Translations under genes and position numbers: made by a program | Notes under the pieces: model-generated | What the model saw: only the letters and a program-made list of their open reading frames with translations | The model's database searches: none | What the model was told of the DNA's origin: nothing | Assembly (NCBI RefSeq): GCF_003318165.1 | Contig: NZ_QOCB01000009.1 | Coordinates: forward strand, 1 to 60,946 | Source: Psychromonas sp. B3M02 | GTDB taxonomy: Bacteria; Pseudomonadota; Gammaproteobacteria; Enterobacterales; Psychromonadaceae | DNA length: 60,946 bases | Reading direction: 5' to 3' | In this document: positions 47,512 to 56,853 of the stretch, piece by piece | Layout: each line of letters starts with the position of its first letter | Position numbering within the stretch: the stretch's first letter is position 1

Positions 47512-48165
47512 TTATGGGTTGAGTCTATTGATAACCCATTCTTGTCCTGATTTAGTGTAAGTAAAGCGGTCGTGTAAACGATCGGCTTTACCTTGCCAAA
47601 ACTCAATTTTTTCTGGGATCACACGGTAGCCACCCCAAAAATCAGGTAAAGGGACAGTTTGACCTGAAAATTTATCTTCGTAATATTTCACACTATCAAC
47701 CAGTGTTTGTCTTTCATCTAATACTTGGCTTTGTTTTGAAGCCCAAGCACCAATTTGGCTGCCTCGACCACGAGAATGGAAATAAGCTTCGGACTCAGCA
47801 TGACTTACACGCTCAATTCGCCCTTCAATTCGTACCTGACGTTGCAGTATATTCCAATGAAACAACAAGGCTGCAAAGGGATTGGCGTCTAACTCTCCGG
47901 CTTTACGACTGCCGTAGTTAGTAAAGAATACAAAACCTTGTTGATCGACTTCTTTTAATAACACCATTCGAGAAGAAGGGCGACCTTGTGGGCTACAAGT
48001 CGATACAGACATAGACTCTGGTAACACAACCCCAGTTGATTCCGCTTCTTTTAACCAATCGTTAAAGAATTGAATTGGGTCGTTTGTTGTGGTTAATGCT
48101 TTATTTTCGATCAATACACCTTGCCCTAAGGTGAATGCACAACGAAGTTTGCTCAGTAATGACAT
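47512..48165 (-). CDS. pdxH: Pyridoxamine 5'-phosphate oxidase
   Basis: A 217-residue FMN enzyme that makes pyridoxal 5'-phosphate, the cofactor of AlaA and many others. RPSSRMVLLKEVDQQGFVFFTNYGSRK binds FMN, and SQIGAWASKQS, FWGGYRVIPEKIEFWQG and LHDRF are the substrate-site strips. Length matches E. coli PdxH (218). Divergent from epmC with 93 bases between. Confidence 0.96.
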   Translation of the reverse strand: MSLLSKLRCAFTLGQGVLIENKALTTTNDPIQFFNDWLKEAESTGVVLPESMSVSTCSPQGRPSSRMVLLKEVDQQGFVFFTNYGSRKAGELDANPFAALLFHWNILQRQVRIEGRIERVSHAESEAYFHSRGRGSQIGAWASKQSQVLDERQTLVDSVKYYEDKFSGQTVPLPDFWGGYRVIPEKIEFWQGKADRLHDRFTYTKSGQEWVINRLNP

Positions 48166-48258
48166 GGTTTATCTTTATTAGTTAGATTGAACATAAAGGG
48201 AAGTGTATAATTTGTATTTACCCTTGTCGATCATATTGTTTTATGAGATTTTTATTGT

Positions 48259-48825
48259 ATGTTCCAACCGTCAAAAATCGAGTTTGTTAGCCAAGATTTA
48301 ATTCAGATATTTAATCAGCAGTTTTTTCAACAATATAATACTAAGCTGGTGTTAGGTGATGACGAACCCATCTATTTACCTGCTAATGATGGATGTTCAT
48401 ATCATCAAATTGTTTTTGCCCATGGTTATTTCTCTAGTGCTTTGCATGAAATATCGCATTGGTTAGTGGCCGGTGAGCAACGACGTTTACAAGTTGATTA
48501 TGGCTATTGGTATGAGCCTGATGATCGAGACCAAGCACGACAAGCTGAGTTTGAAAAAGTAGAAGTGTTGCCGCAAGCTATAGAATGGATATTAACGGTG
48601 AGTTGTGGTGCGGACTTCGATGTAAGTAGTGATAATTTAAGTGGCATTGTTATTAATCGCTTAGCCTTTAAACAAAAAGTCTATCAAAAAGTATTATGGT
48701 TATTAGAGAAAGGTGTATGTGAACGAACACAAACCTTGATAGACGCATTGCAAAAAGCCTATCAAACCCCTAATTTACAACCTGAAAACTTTGCTTATAA
48801 AGGTATGTATCAACTCGTTGAATAA
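48259..48825 (+). CDS. epmC: Elongation factor P hydroxylase
   Basis: A 188-residue protein of the EpmC (YfcM) family, which hydroxylates beta-lysylated EF-P. FAHGYFSSALHEISHWLVAGEQRR carries HExxH as putative metal ligands, and DYGYWYEPDDRD is the other conserved strip. The upstream partners epmA and epmB and the efp gene are not in this window. A TATAAT at 48206-48211 may be its -10, with no good -35. Confidence 0.93.
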   Translation: MFQPSKIEFVSQDLIQIFNQQFFQQYNTKLVLGDDEPIYLPANDGCSYHQIVFAHGYFSSALHEISHWLVAGEQRRLQVDYGYWYEPDDRDQARQAEFEKVEVLPQAIEWILTVSCGADFDVSSDNLSGIVINRLAFKQKVYQKVLWLLEKGVCERTQTLIDALQKAYQTPNLQPENFAYKGMYQLVE

Positions 48826-48849
48826 TCATTTAATAAAGTGAGAAAGCAG

Positions 48850-49320
48850 ATGAAAAAAGTACTGATTGTTTGTTTAGGTAATATTTGCAGGTCGCCAACC
48901 GCAGAGGCTGTGCTAAGGGCTAAAGCTCAGCAAAAAGGAGTGGCGTTAGATATCGATTCTGCAGGCACTATTAACTATCATCAAGGCAATAATCCAGATG
49001 CCAGAGCCGTCGCAGCGGGTGAAAAGCGCGGATATTCATTTTCAGGTATTAACTCACGGGGAGTCACTACACAGGATTTTTCTGATTTTGATTATATCCT
49101 AGCAGCGGATCAAGAGAATAAGCAAGATTTACTAGAGCGATGCCCAGTACAACACCAACATAAAATCGCGTTATTTTTAGCATTCGCAGGCCTAGGTGAG
49201 CAAGTGATCCCTGATCCTTATTATGGGGGAGAGAAGGGCTTTGAATTAGTGTTGGATTTATTAGAAGAAGCCAGCGACAACATATTAGATAACATAGGTT
49301 CGAATGTAGATGGAAAATAA
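48850..49320 (+). CDS. Low molecular weight protein-tyrosine phosphatase
   Basis: A 156-residue LMW-PTP. The P-loop CLGNICRS has nucleophile Cys8 and Arg14, and the general acid Asp is in DPYYGG near 121. Such enzymes act on Tyr kinases of capsule export (Wzb type) or on other proteins; no wzc or capsule gene is near, so the target is unknown. ATG at 48850 is preferred; a GTG at 48838 is in frame. It overlaps the following thioesterase gene by 11 bases. Confidence 0.92.
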   Translation: MKKVLIVCLGNICRSPTAEAVLRAKAQQKGVALDIDSAGTINYHQGNNPDARAVAAGEKRGYSFSGINSRGVTTQDFSDFDYILAADQENKQDLLERCPVQHQHKIALFLAFAGLGEQVIPDPYYGGEKGFELVLDLLEEASDNILDNIGSNVDGK

Positions 49321-49714
49321 GATTTATCACCACCCAGTGCAAATATATTATGAAGACACGGATCATTCTGGCGTGGTATATCACCCTAACTTTTTAAAGT
49401 ATTTTGAACGGGCTCGAGAACATGTTATTGGCAGCCAACGTTTAGATCAGTTGTGGAAAGAGCAAGGTTTAGGTTTTGCTGTGTATAAAGCAAATATGAC
49501 CTTTCAAGATGGAGTAGAGTTTGCTGAAATATGTGATATCCGCACTAGCTTTGTTATTGATGGCAAGTATAAGACACTATGGCGTCAAGAAGTGTGGCGA
49601 CCTAATGCAAAACGAGCGGCTGTGATTGGTGATATTGAAATGGTGTGTTTAGATAAAAATAAACAATTACAGCCCATGCCGGAATCGATTATTCAGTTGT
49701 TATCTAAGCCATGA
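49310..49714 (+). CDS. Acyl-CoA thioesterase, YbgC/4HBT family
   Basis: A 134-residue hot-dog-fold thioesterase. YYEDTDHSGVVYHPNFLKYFERARE holds the catalytic Asp (Asp16 or Asp18 region) and matches the YbgC pattern. E. coli YbgC acts on acyl-CoA and lies with tol-pal, whereas this one overlaps an LMW phosphatase gene and is not near tol genes, so it is a second YbgC-like enzyme or a displaced one. Substrate unknown. Confidence 0.88.
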   Translation: MENKIYHHPVQIYYEDTDHSGVVYHPNFLKYFERAREHVIGSQRLDQLWKEQGLGFAVYKANMTFQDGVEFAEICDIRTSFVIDGKYKTLWRQEVWRPNAKRAAVIGDIEMVCLDKNKQLQPMPESIIQLLSKP

Positions 49715-49827
49715 ACATTTATCTATTGCTTTGATGACAGACTCAGTTTTCACCTAAATAGCTGAGTGATACTTGCAAAATAAGACGTTATAAGTCATTT
49801 TAAGAAAAAATTAGAAGAGGGAATCTT

Positions 49828-50121
49828 ATGTACTTTGCGCAAAATGATAAACGTTCATTTCATCGGATGGAGATAAATCTCCCCATTGAGATTGTAAAAG
49901 ATGGAGTATCTTATCCTGGCACCTGTAATGATTTAAGTAGTACCGGGATGCGTATTACATTTAATGATTCAGGATTAAATACTGACCAGCAAGTTGAAAT
50001 TTTATTAGAGACTACTGACAGTCGCTTTTTACCGTTACATGCCGTGGCGAAACTATTGCGTGTTAATCAAGAAGAGCAAGGTGGGTATTCGGCAGCAGTA
50101 GAGTTTATCGAACTAAAGTAG
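49828..50121 (+). CDS. PilZ domain protein
   Basis: A 97-residue stand-alone PilZ domain. RSFHR (RxxxR) near residues 10-14 and DLSSTG (DxSxxG) near 35-40 are the c-di-GMP-binding motifs, both intact, so it should bind the second messenger. A strong AGAGGGA ribosome binding site precedes the ATG. The partner is unknown; it is monocistronic, convergent with the phosphopantetheinyl transferase. Confidence 0.92.
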   Translation: MYFAQNDKRSFHRMEINLPIEIVKDGVSYPGTCNDLSSTGMRITFNDSGLNTDQQVEILLETTDSRFLPLHAVAKLLRVNQEEQGGYSAAVEFIELK

Positions 50122-50137
50122 CAGATATTTCTGCTAC
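50118..50137. terminator. Hairpin between the PilZ and PPTase genes
   Basis: GTAGCAGA-TATT-TCTGCTAC, a perfect 8-bp stem that includes the PilZ stop codon. On the minus strand it is followed by TTTAGTT, a weak terminator for the PPTase gene; no T run on plus. Confidence 0.55.
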
Positions 50138-50162
50138 ATCTGTCTGACCATGATGACTCATC

Positions 50163-50915
50163 TTATTGAAATAGATGACTCGCCTCTAAGTAATTAATCT
50201 TCTGCTTACTATCACTAGCACGACATAATGAAAGTGCTTGTGAATGTAGGCTGTCATGATAACAATGCCAAGCTTGATCAGTATCTAACGGATAGTGAGC
50301 ATTAAAAGCCACTTTAATATCTTGTGATGCCTGTTGTGGTTGGTCGAGTATGAAATAAAACGAATCTAGCCCTAAGCTGATACCTATCCCTGTTGCTTTT
50401 ACAAAAGCTTCTTTTAATGTCCAAATTTTAAAAAATGCCTGCTTTTGTGACTCTCCTTGTTTGGCCATTAACATACTATGCTCTTGCTCGGAGAAGTAGC
50501 GTCTTGTGATTGGTTCAATGCTTACTCGTCGCTCAGGACTTTCTATATCACAGCCAATTTGATCATTAACACATACAGCAATGACCACTAGCTTATCGTT
50601 ATGGCTAATGTTAAATGTTAATTTTTTTGGGTTATTAGCTAGGCTGGGTTTGCCGTGTTGATTGCGGATAAATTGATGTGCTTGAGGTGCGCAACCAATA
50701 TATTGACTTAATACAAGGCGACAAAGCGCACGAGATATCAGTGCTGTTTTTTTTGCGTTGTTGTTTTTATAACTGGCTATCTTAATTTGCTCTTGCTCAG
50801 TCAGCAGCATGTTGGCTTGCTCTTGCTTGCTATCAGTAAATTGCTCAACTGAAACTGACCATAGGTCGATATGGTTGTTTTGCAATTGTGATAGGGATGA
50901 GGGAGTTGAGTTCAT
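50163..50915 (-). CDS. 4'-phosphopantetheinyl transferase, Sfp type
   Basis: A 250-residue PPTase that attaches the phosphopantetheine arm to carrier proteins. IGCDIESPERR (Mg-binding Asp/Glu) and FFKIWTLKEAFVKATGIGIS are the family motifs, and the N-terminal half has the pseudo-dimeric Sfp form. It is not next to a carrier protein, NRPS or PKS gene. In marine gammaproteobacteria an enzyme of this type (PfaE) serves polyunsaturated fatty acid synthases. Which target it serves here is open. Confidence 0.9.
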   Translation of the reverse strand: MNSTPSSLSQLQNNHIDLWSVSVEQFTDSKQEQANMLLTEQEQIKIASYKNNNAKKTALISRALCRLVLSQYIGCAPQAHQFIRNQHGKPSLANNPKKLTFNISHNDKLVVIAVCVNDQIGCDIESPERRVSIEPITRRYFSEQEHSMLMAKQGESQKQAFFKIWTLKEAFVKATGIGISLGLDSFYFILDQPQQASQDIKVAFNAHYPLDTDQAWHCYHDSLHSQALSLCRASDSKQKINYLEASHLFQ

Positions 50916-50965
50916 CGTTTTGCCTAACAGATTGAAGATCGAGGAAAATACAGTGGTTAGAAATC

Positions 50966-50993
50966 AAAAAAGATAGCTAAGCTATCTTTTTTG
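50966..50993. terminator. Terminator after tmaR
   Basis: AAAAAAGATAGC-TAA-GCTATCTTTTTT, self-complementary with A and T runs on both sides, 28 bases past the tmaR stop on the minus strand. Confidence 0.85.
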
Positions 50994-51020
50994 GGGCAAT
51001 TATAACGAGGTAAGTTGTCG

Positions 51021-51323
51021 TTATTTATTTACTTCTGGACGTCTAAATGAATTGATTTGTTTATTTACTTCACGACGTTCTTTTGATAATTCAGCACCGG
51101 TAATAATGTGATCATCTACACGATCTTCATAATCCGATTGCATGTTTTTAATGATATTAACGATATCTTCATGAGTCATAGCCGGTGTAATGTACTCAAG
51201 TAAGTTGGTTAATAGGTCGACACGTTTACGGTTATCACGGATTTTTTTCTCGTTATCAATGATTTCACGTTTTAACTTGTTTTTACGACGCGTGTTTTTT
51301 ACTAATTCAAGAACTGTACTCAT
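51021..51323 (-). CDS. tmaR: Pole-localizer protein TmaR (DUF496)
   Basis: A 100-residue coiled-coil protein. [24 protein letters not shown] and [11 protein letters not shown] ... [11 protein letters not shown] match E. coli YeeX/TmaR, which clusters at a cell pole and holds PTS enzyme I there. The Tyr in DYEDRV (Tyr65) lines up with the phosphorylated Tyr72 of the E. coli protein as I recall it. Monocistronic and closed by a terminator. Confidence 0.93.
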   Translation of the reverse strand: MSTVLELVKNTRRKNKLKREIIDNEKKIRDNRKRVDLLTNLLEYITPAMTHEDIVNIIKNMQSDYEDRVDDHIITGAELSKERREVNKQINSFRRPEVNK

Positions 51324-51602
51324 TTATCACACCTTTTGATTGATAGTCTTACTTATTTTAAATCAACAATGAACTGCTTTGAACATTCATATAATGATTA
51401 AATTGCTGATTTGTATCATTGATTCAATTATACGCACGCTGATTATTTACGAAACACATTTTTTCAAAATTCACGCATAAATGATTGAAACTTTGACTTG
51501 ACGGTTATTCTTGTAAATGTAATGGTTGTAATGAAAGTGACATAACTTATTGTTTATATAAAAATTGTAACAGCAATATTTTTTTCAATAGAGGAGTTAT
51601 TC

Positions 51603-52982
51603 ATGACAGAAGCCGAACGCAAATTCTATATCCTTGATACCAACGTTTTATTACATGAGCCATTAGCCCTATACTCCTTCCAAGAACACAATGTTGTTAT
51701 TCCAATGACAGTTTTAGAAGAGTTGGACCGCATTAAAGACAGACAAAAAGATGTAAGTCGAGACGCCCGAGTCGCTATACGTGGTTTAGAAAACCTTTTT
51801 GAAGACGCCACCACTGAGCAAATATCACAGGGGGTGAAAATAGACCACAAAGGGGTGTTATTAGGTGGTAGCATTTCTATATTTGCCGATCACCATGCAT
51901 CATTCCTACAAGAATCCTTTAGTGAGGATGAGCCTGATAACCGAATTATTAATACCGCACTGTACCTCCAAAAAAGCAAAGCCCCTTCAAGAGTAGTTCT
52001 CGTCACCAAAGATATCAATATGCGCCTCAAAGCAAAAGGGGCAGGTTTAAAATATGTAGAAGATTACCGTACCGATAAACTCATTGATGATGTTGACCTG
52101 TTAAGCAAAGGTTATCAGCAAGTAGCAGGAGATTTCTGGGATACCATCAAGGAGTGTGAAACCTTCAATCGTGGTGAAGATACCTATCACCAATTAAAAA
52201 CCGAATTAATTACCCAACCTTTTCCTAATCAATATATTCTCGATGAAAACCACGATTTTGTTGGTAAAATTACTGACCAATTCGAAGAAGGAGTTGAACT
52301 CCTAGATATTGGCTATGATCGCATCATGGGTCAACAAGCTTGGGGAGTCACACCTAAAAATATTTATCAGGGCATGGCCATTAATGCGTTGCTTGACCCT
52401 AGTATCGATTTAGTTGTGTTAACTGGCCCGGCTGGTTGTGGTAAAACATTACTGGCAGTGGCAGCCGCACTTGAACTAGTCATTGAACAAAAACAGTACG
52501 ACAAAATTATTGTGACGCGTAATACTCCAGATATTGCTGAAAACATTGGTTTCTTACCGGGCACCGAAGAAGAAAAAATGATGCCTTGGTTAGCCTCAGT
52601 CACAGATACCTTGGAAGTGCTTCATAAAAATGACAACTGCAGTACTAGCTCAGTGAATTACATTATGGATAAAGCAAATATTCAGTTTAAATCTGTTAAC
52701 TTTATGCGCGGACGCAGTATTCAAAACAGTTTTGTGTTGTTGGATGAGTGTCAAAACTTAACGGCTTCTCAACTAAAAACCATTATTACACGTTGTGGTG
52801 AAGGAACTAAGATTGTCTGCTCCGGTAATCTGGCGCAAATTGATAGTAACTATCTAACACCTGTTACTTCAGGGTTAACTTATATTGTGGAAAGATTTAA
52901 GGACTTCGAAGGTAGCGCTAATATATTCTTGAATGGGGTGATAAGAAGCCGACTCGCGGAATATGCTGAAGAGCATTTATAA
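51603..52982 (+). CDS. PIN domain-PhoH fusion ATPase
   Basis: A 459-residue protein. The N-terminal PIN nuclease domain (about 7-150) has FYILDTNVLL and acidic residues in LEELDRIK and later strips; the PhoH-type ATPase follows from about 250 with Walker A GPAGCGKT near 280 and Walker B FVLLDECQN. PIN-PhoH (PhoH2) proteins are reported as RNA helicases with RNase activity in mycobacteria; role in gammaproteobacteria is not clear. AGGAG ribosome binding site 8 bases before the ATG. Monocistronic. Confidence 0.92.
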   Translation: MTEAERKFYILDTNVLLHEPLALYSFQEHNVVIPMTVLEELDRIKDRQKDVSRDARVAIRGLENLFEDATTEQISQGVKIDHKGVLLGGSISIFADHHASFLQESFSEDEPDNRIINTALYLQKSKAPSRVVLVTKDINMRLKAKGAGLKYVEDYRTDKLIDDVDLLSKGYQQVAGDFWDTIKECETFNRGEDTYHQLKTELITQPFPNQYILDENHDFVGKITDQFEEGVELLDIGYDRIMGQQAWGVTPKNIYQGMAINALLDPSIDLVVLTGPAGCGKTLLAVAAALELVIEQKQYDKIIVTRNTPDIAENIGFLPGTEEEKMMPWLASVTDTLEVLHKNDNCSTSSVNYIMDKANIQFKSVNFMRGRSIQNSFVLLDECQNLTASQLKTIITRCGEGTKIVCSGNLAQIDSNYLTPVTSGLTYIVERFKDFEGSANIFLNGVIRSRLAEYAEEHL

Positions 52983-53004
52983 TTATATAAGACTCTTTAA
53001 TCCA

Positions 53005-53032
53005 TGGCTTTTATCTTAGTGGATAAAAGCCA
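53005..53032. terminator. Perfect 11-bp hairpin between the PhoH and SpoU genes
   Basis: TGGCTTTTATC, loop TTAGTG, GATAAAAGCCA. No T tract on either side. It lies between convergent stops. Confidence 0.55.
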
Positions 53033-53059
53033 CATATAATAACAATCATAGTAAGATGT

Positions 53060-53665
53060 TTATGATTGCTCTTTTAGAGCCGCCTCACGAAGTAATCTAT
53101 TTTCTTCTTTAATTCTATTTTTTTCATACTTAAGCGCCTTCACTTTGATCTTATTGTTACGATCTCGACTCTTTTTAATTAACTCATTATCTAATTGATG
53201 TTGTTGAGACTTTGCTAATTTATCGTACATTACAACATTCACTGAAGCCGCCAGGTTCATGCAACCTATGGTTGGTACATAGACCACTGCATCAGCTTGA
53301 TTGATAACTTTTTGTTTGATGGTGCCATCTTCAGGCCCAAACAAGTACATGGCATTTTCTGGATGTTCGAAATTAGGTAAAGGCGTTGCACCTTCGATTA
53401 AATCAACACAGACTAACTTCATGCCCGGCTCTAATGCGTCTAATAGATCTTCATAATGAACCAATGGCACAATTTCGTGGACTTTTTGGGTATCAGCAGC
53501 CAAGCGAACGGCACGGTTAAAACGGTCGCCTGAATAAACCACTTTTTGTGCATCGTAACAACCAGCTGCCCGCATAGCACCACCGACATTAGATGAACTT
53601 TTAGGGTTAGTTAAAGCAATAATCGTACGAGAAGGGGACGCTGATTGGTTTTTGTTTTCTGACAT
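53060..53665 (-). CDS. SpoU/TrmH-family RNA 2'-O-methyltransferase
   Basis: A 201-residue SPOUT methyltransferase. NPKSSSNVGGAMRAAGCY is motif 1, YLFGPEDGTI motif 2 and IGCMNLAASVNVVMYD motif 3, the knot that binds SAM. The basic C-terminal helix (about 155-200) resembles a coiled coil and may contact RNA. tRNA or rRNA target unknown. Monocistronic. Confidence 0.9.
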   Translation of the reverse strand: MSENKNQSASPSRTIIALTNPKSSSNVGGAMRAAGCYDAQKVVYSGDRFNRAVRLAADTQKVHEIVPLVHYEDLLDALEPGMKLVCVDLIEGATPLPNFEHPENAMYLFGPEDGTIKQKVINQADAVVYVPTIGCMNLAASVNVVMYDKLAKSQQHQLDNELIKKSRDRNNKIKVKALKYEKNRIKEENRLLREAALKEQS

Positions 53666-53782
53666 AATGTTTTTGTGTGATTTCTGAAGTAGTAATAAAG
53701 AGCGGGTTAAATGTGCAAGGAATATAGGTTAATTAAGCGATGTTAATTAACCTATATTACCGTGTATCACATCAAGTAATAT

Positions 53783-54142
53783 TTATAGAGCTTCGATTTG
53801 ACCAAGTGCTTCAGTAAATTCAGACAATCCAAGCTCGATATCATCTTCATCACCTACCCAGTTAAGACCAACAATCACATCGTCTTCTACTAGGTCTTCT
53901 AACCAAAATTCAAACCAATCAGCTAGTGAAATTGAAGCTGGCGCATAATCAGACCATTCTTCAATACAGTGTGTTTTTGCTAATGCTTCAGAAGACCATA
54001 AAGGCATCACTTCTGTTTCTTCGTAATTCATTGAGTCCATTACCACCCAATCACCACTTGCTTTATCTTGTAAAGCCCATAAAAGCTGACTCTCTTTGAC
54101 ATCGTCTTGGAATTTTTCTAATGCAGCAATATTTTGCGTCAT
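53783..54142 (-). CDS. DUF2750 family protein
   Basis: A 119-residue acidic cytosolic protein. The stretch MPLWSSEALAKTHC ... WSDYAPASISLADWFEFWLEDL is typical of DUF2750, a family of unknown function. I chose MTQNIAAL at 54142 as start, with GAGAGAAC upstream; the open frame to 54175 adds 11 residues without a ribosome binding site. Monocistronic on the minus strand, divergent from the M50 gene. Confidence 0.85.
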   Translation of the reverse strand: MTQNIAALEKFQDDVKESQLLWALQDKASGDWVVMDSMNYEETEVMPLWSSEALAKTHCIEEWSDYAPASISLADWFEFWLEDLVEDDVIVGLNWVGDEDDIELGLSEFTEALGQIEAL

Positions 54143-54370
54143 GGTGTTCTCTCTGTTTAATAAAGGGTGGTTCAAGTATCAATGTCGTTAAATTATATGC
54201 TGCTTAATTGAACAAACTTAGTAGCTGAAAATTAACGACATTGGAAAAAAGCTAAGTATACGGGTTAAGTGAATAATTGAAAGTCAGAAATAGTGACGAT
54301 TTGATGAAATCCCTAGATAGTTAGTTGTTTTTAATTCTGTCATAATTAAGTGGAATTATAAGGATAAATC

Positions 54371-55501
54371 ATGGAATTATTACAAATACCACATTTTGGT
54401 AAAATATTAAGATTAGAGGCCTCAATGGCCGGTTGGCAGCAATTGTATTGGGGTGACCAATTAGTATCGCAAATCACCGCGAGTGAATCAGCACAGGGAA
54501 ATACCACGCATCATTTTCAACTGTTTCAACAACAAACAATAAAGGCTAGTGATATACCACAGGATGATGTGATTACTGAAAAAGTCGCTATTGATTGTAA
54601 ATTAGATGTTTATATTATTTGGCAGCCATTTTTAGTGTCTTATTCATTATATGTGGATGATCAACTTATCGAAGAAAGAACCAGAAACGAAAAGGATATT
54701 GAACAGCAGACGCCAATTAAAATAAACCAAGAACCTAAAAAATTAAGTTTACTTGGTTTAGGCTCACTCGCGTTAAAGTTATTTAAGAGTGCTAAAATTA
54801 TTAAGGTTGTCTTAGCGGGCGCAAGTATTGCTGCTTATAGTTGGTTTTTCTCTTTTCAATTTGCCATGGCTTTGATTGCTTGTTTAGTGTTCCATGAATA
54901 CGGGCATATTCGAGCCATGAAATATTTTGGTATGAAAACCAAAGGTATCTACCTGATTCCCTTTATTGGTGGTTTAGCGGTCACCGACCAAAAAATTAAT
55001 ACCCGCTGGCAAGATGTGGTTATCTCAATTATGGGCCCGACATTTGGTTTGATTATGTCTATTGGGTGTTTAATTGTGTACTGGTTAACGGACAGTACCT
55101 TTTTTGCTGGTTTAGCTACATTTAATGCATTGTTAAATTTATTTAATCTACTGCCTATTTTGCCTTTAGATGGTGGACACATTTTAAAAAGTATTACTTT
55201 CTCCATGAACAGCCTAGTTGGTTTATTAGCTTGTGTGGTAACAGCCTTAGCAGGGGTCCTAGTAAGTTACCAACTTGGTTTAGCTTTATTAGGGTTCTTA
55301 TTATTAATTGGCAGTGTGGAAATTGTGTTGGAATGGCGAACCCGTTTTAATAGTCATTTGTTACCCTTAGACAGATACGGTCAACTGTTTTCAACTGCAT
55401 GGTATTTTCTGACGGTAGGGGCGTTAATTGCCATCATCTTCTATTTTGCTAAATCAGGAGACCAGCTTTTATCTTTGCCTTTGATTATTCTAGGTAGTTA
55501 A
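54371..55501 (+). CDS. M50-family (site-2 protease-like) membrane metallopeptidase
   Basis: A 376-residue protein. An N-terminal soluble domain (1-125) precedes about six membrane helices. FHEYGHIRAMKYFGMKTKG near 175 gives HExxH, and PILPLDGGHI near 264 gives the third metal ligand Asp, so both active-site motifs of intramembrane M50 peptidases are intact. It lacks a PDZ domain, so it is not RseP. Substrate unknown. Monocistronic with AAGGA before the ATG. Confidence 0.88.
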   Translation: MELLQIPHFGKILRLEASMAGWQQLYWGDQLVSQITASESAQGNTTHHFQLFQQQTIKASDIPQDDVITEKVAIDCKLDVYIIWQPFLVSYSLYVDDQLIEERTRNEKDIEQQTPIKINQEPKKLSLLGLGSLALKLFKSAKIIKVVLAGASIAAYSWFFSFQFAMALIACLVFHEYGHIRAMKYFGMKTKGIYLIPFIGGLAVTDQKINTRWQDVVISIMGPTFGLIMSIGCLIVYWLTDSTFFAGLATFNALLNLFNLLPILPLDGGHILKSITFSMNSLVGLLACVVTALAGVLVSYQLGLALLGFLLLIGSVEIVLEWRTRFNSHLLPLDRYGQLFSTAWYFLTVGALIAIIFYFAKSGDQLLSLPLIILGS

Positions 55502-55898
55502 TATTGGTCGTTTTAACAGCAATCTTTAGTTAATTGAACTTATTCCCCTATTTGGGAACTAATCTTTGACTATTTTTTGCTGTTTAATTATGTCACACTA
55601 GCGCTTATACCAGCACACTAATTAACTGATTTTAATCATCATTTTATAGTTAACTTAACCCAGTTGGTATGATTGAGTAAATAAACTCTTTATACGTTGA
55701 TAACTGTCTTTGATTGTCTTTAACACCTATCAATCTTAGAGTGGTTTACAATAAACTTTTCTTTTTTCAATGAATTAAACAAAGGCGCACCCTTATAACA
55801 ATTTTCTATATACTATCTAATTTCGTTACTGATTTTTATTAAATAACACTGCATAATAGAGAAAATTATATATATCTTGTGACTTTGTAAGGAAACAC
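55502..55898. other. Intergenic region upstream of cysD
   Basis: 397 bases with no credible ORF. It contains an imperfect palindromic element at 55605-55672 and must hold the cysD promoter, which in relatives is CysB-dependent. CATAAT near 55852 is a possible -10; no convincing -35 or CysB site was identified. Confidence 0.5.
55605..55672. repeat. Imperfect palindromic element with ATACCA ends
   Basis: Begins TTATACCA and ends TGGTATGA, with inner arms TTAACT (55622-55627) and AGTTAA (55648-55653), giving a 68-base foldable unit. Its left half resembles the sequence at 60797-60830. It looks like a copy of a small intergenic repeat family of the kind common in marine gammaproteobacteria. Confidence 0.5.
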
Positions 55899-56807
55899 AT
55901 GAACAATAAAAGACTAACTCACCTTAAGGCACTTGAGGCTGAATCGATTCAAATAATGCGTGAAGTAGCCGCTGAGTTTGATAACCCAGTAATGTTGTAT
56001 TCAATCGGTAAAGATTCGTCTGTGTTATTGCACCTTGCACGTAAAGCTTTTTACCCAGGTAAGATTCCTTTCCCGCTGTTACACGTAGATACAGATTGGA
56101 AATTCAAAGAGATGATTGAATTCCGTGACAATCTAGCGAAGAAATATGACTTTGATTTATTAGTTCATAAAAATCCTGAAGGTATTGCAATGGGCATGGG
56201 GCCATTTACCCATGGTTCTGCTAAGCACACCGATGTAATGAAGACACAAGGTCTTAAACAAGCATTAGATCATTACGGTTTTGATGCTGCATTTGGTGGC
56301 GCACGTCGTGATGAAGAGAAGTCTCGTGCAAAAGAACGTGTTTACTCTTTCCGTGACAAAAAACACCGTTGGGATCCAAAAAACCAACGTCCAGAATTAT
56401 GGAACATCTACAACTCTAAAGTAGACCGTGGAGAAAGTATCCGTGTATTCCCACTTTCGAACTGGACTGAGCTTGATATCTGGCAGTACATCTACCAAGA
56501 ACAAATCGATATGGTTCCTCTATATTTCTCTGCTCCTCGCCCAGTGGTTGAGCGTGATGGTTCTTTAATCATGGTTGATGATGAGCGTATGCCTTTAGAA
56601 GAGGGTGAAGTTCCACAGATGAAAAATGTACGTTTCCGTACACTAGGTTGTTACCCATTAACAGGTGCGATTGAGTCTGAAGCGAAGACATTACCTGAAA
56701 TCATTCAAGAGATGTTATTAACAACTACCTCTGAGCGTCAAGGCCGTGTAATCGATAACGATTCTGCTGGTTCGATGGAAAAGAAAAAAATGGAAGGTTA
56801 CTTTTAG
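55899..56807 (+). CDS. cysD: Sulfate adenylyltransferase subunit 2
   Basis: A 302-residue PAPS-reductase-fold subunit that makes APS from sulfate and ATP with Cys[19 protein letters not shown] is the PP-loop. [11 protein letters not shown] and [20 protein letters not shown] are conserved. Identical in length to E. coli CysD. AAGGA 8 bases before the ATG. First gene of cysD-cysN-permease-cysC. Confidence 0.98.
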   Translation: MNNKRLTHLKALEAESIQIMREVAAEFDNPVMLYSIGKDSSVLLHLARKAFYPGKIPFPLLHVDTDWKFKEMIEFRDNLAKKYDFDLLVHKNPEGIAMGMGPFTHGSAKHTDVMKTQGLKQALDHYGFDAAFGGARRDEEKSRAKERVYSFRDKKHRWDPKNQRPELWNIYNSKVDRGESIRVFPLSNWTELDIWQYIYQEQIDMVPLYFSAPRPVVERDGSLIMVDDERMPLEEGEVPQMKNVRFRTLGCYPLTGAIESEAKTLPEIIQEMLLTTTSERQGRVIDNDSAGSMEKKKMEGYF

Positions 56808-56853
56808 GCCAACGCTTAAATAACCCAATCCTATAAAGAGTTAAGGAAAAAAC

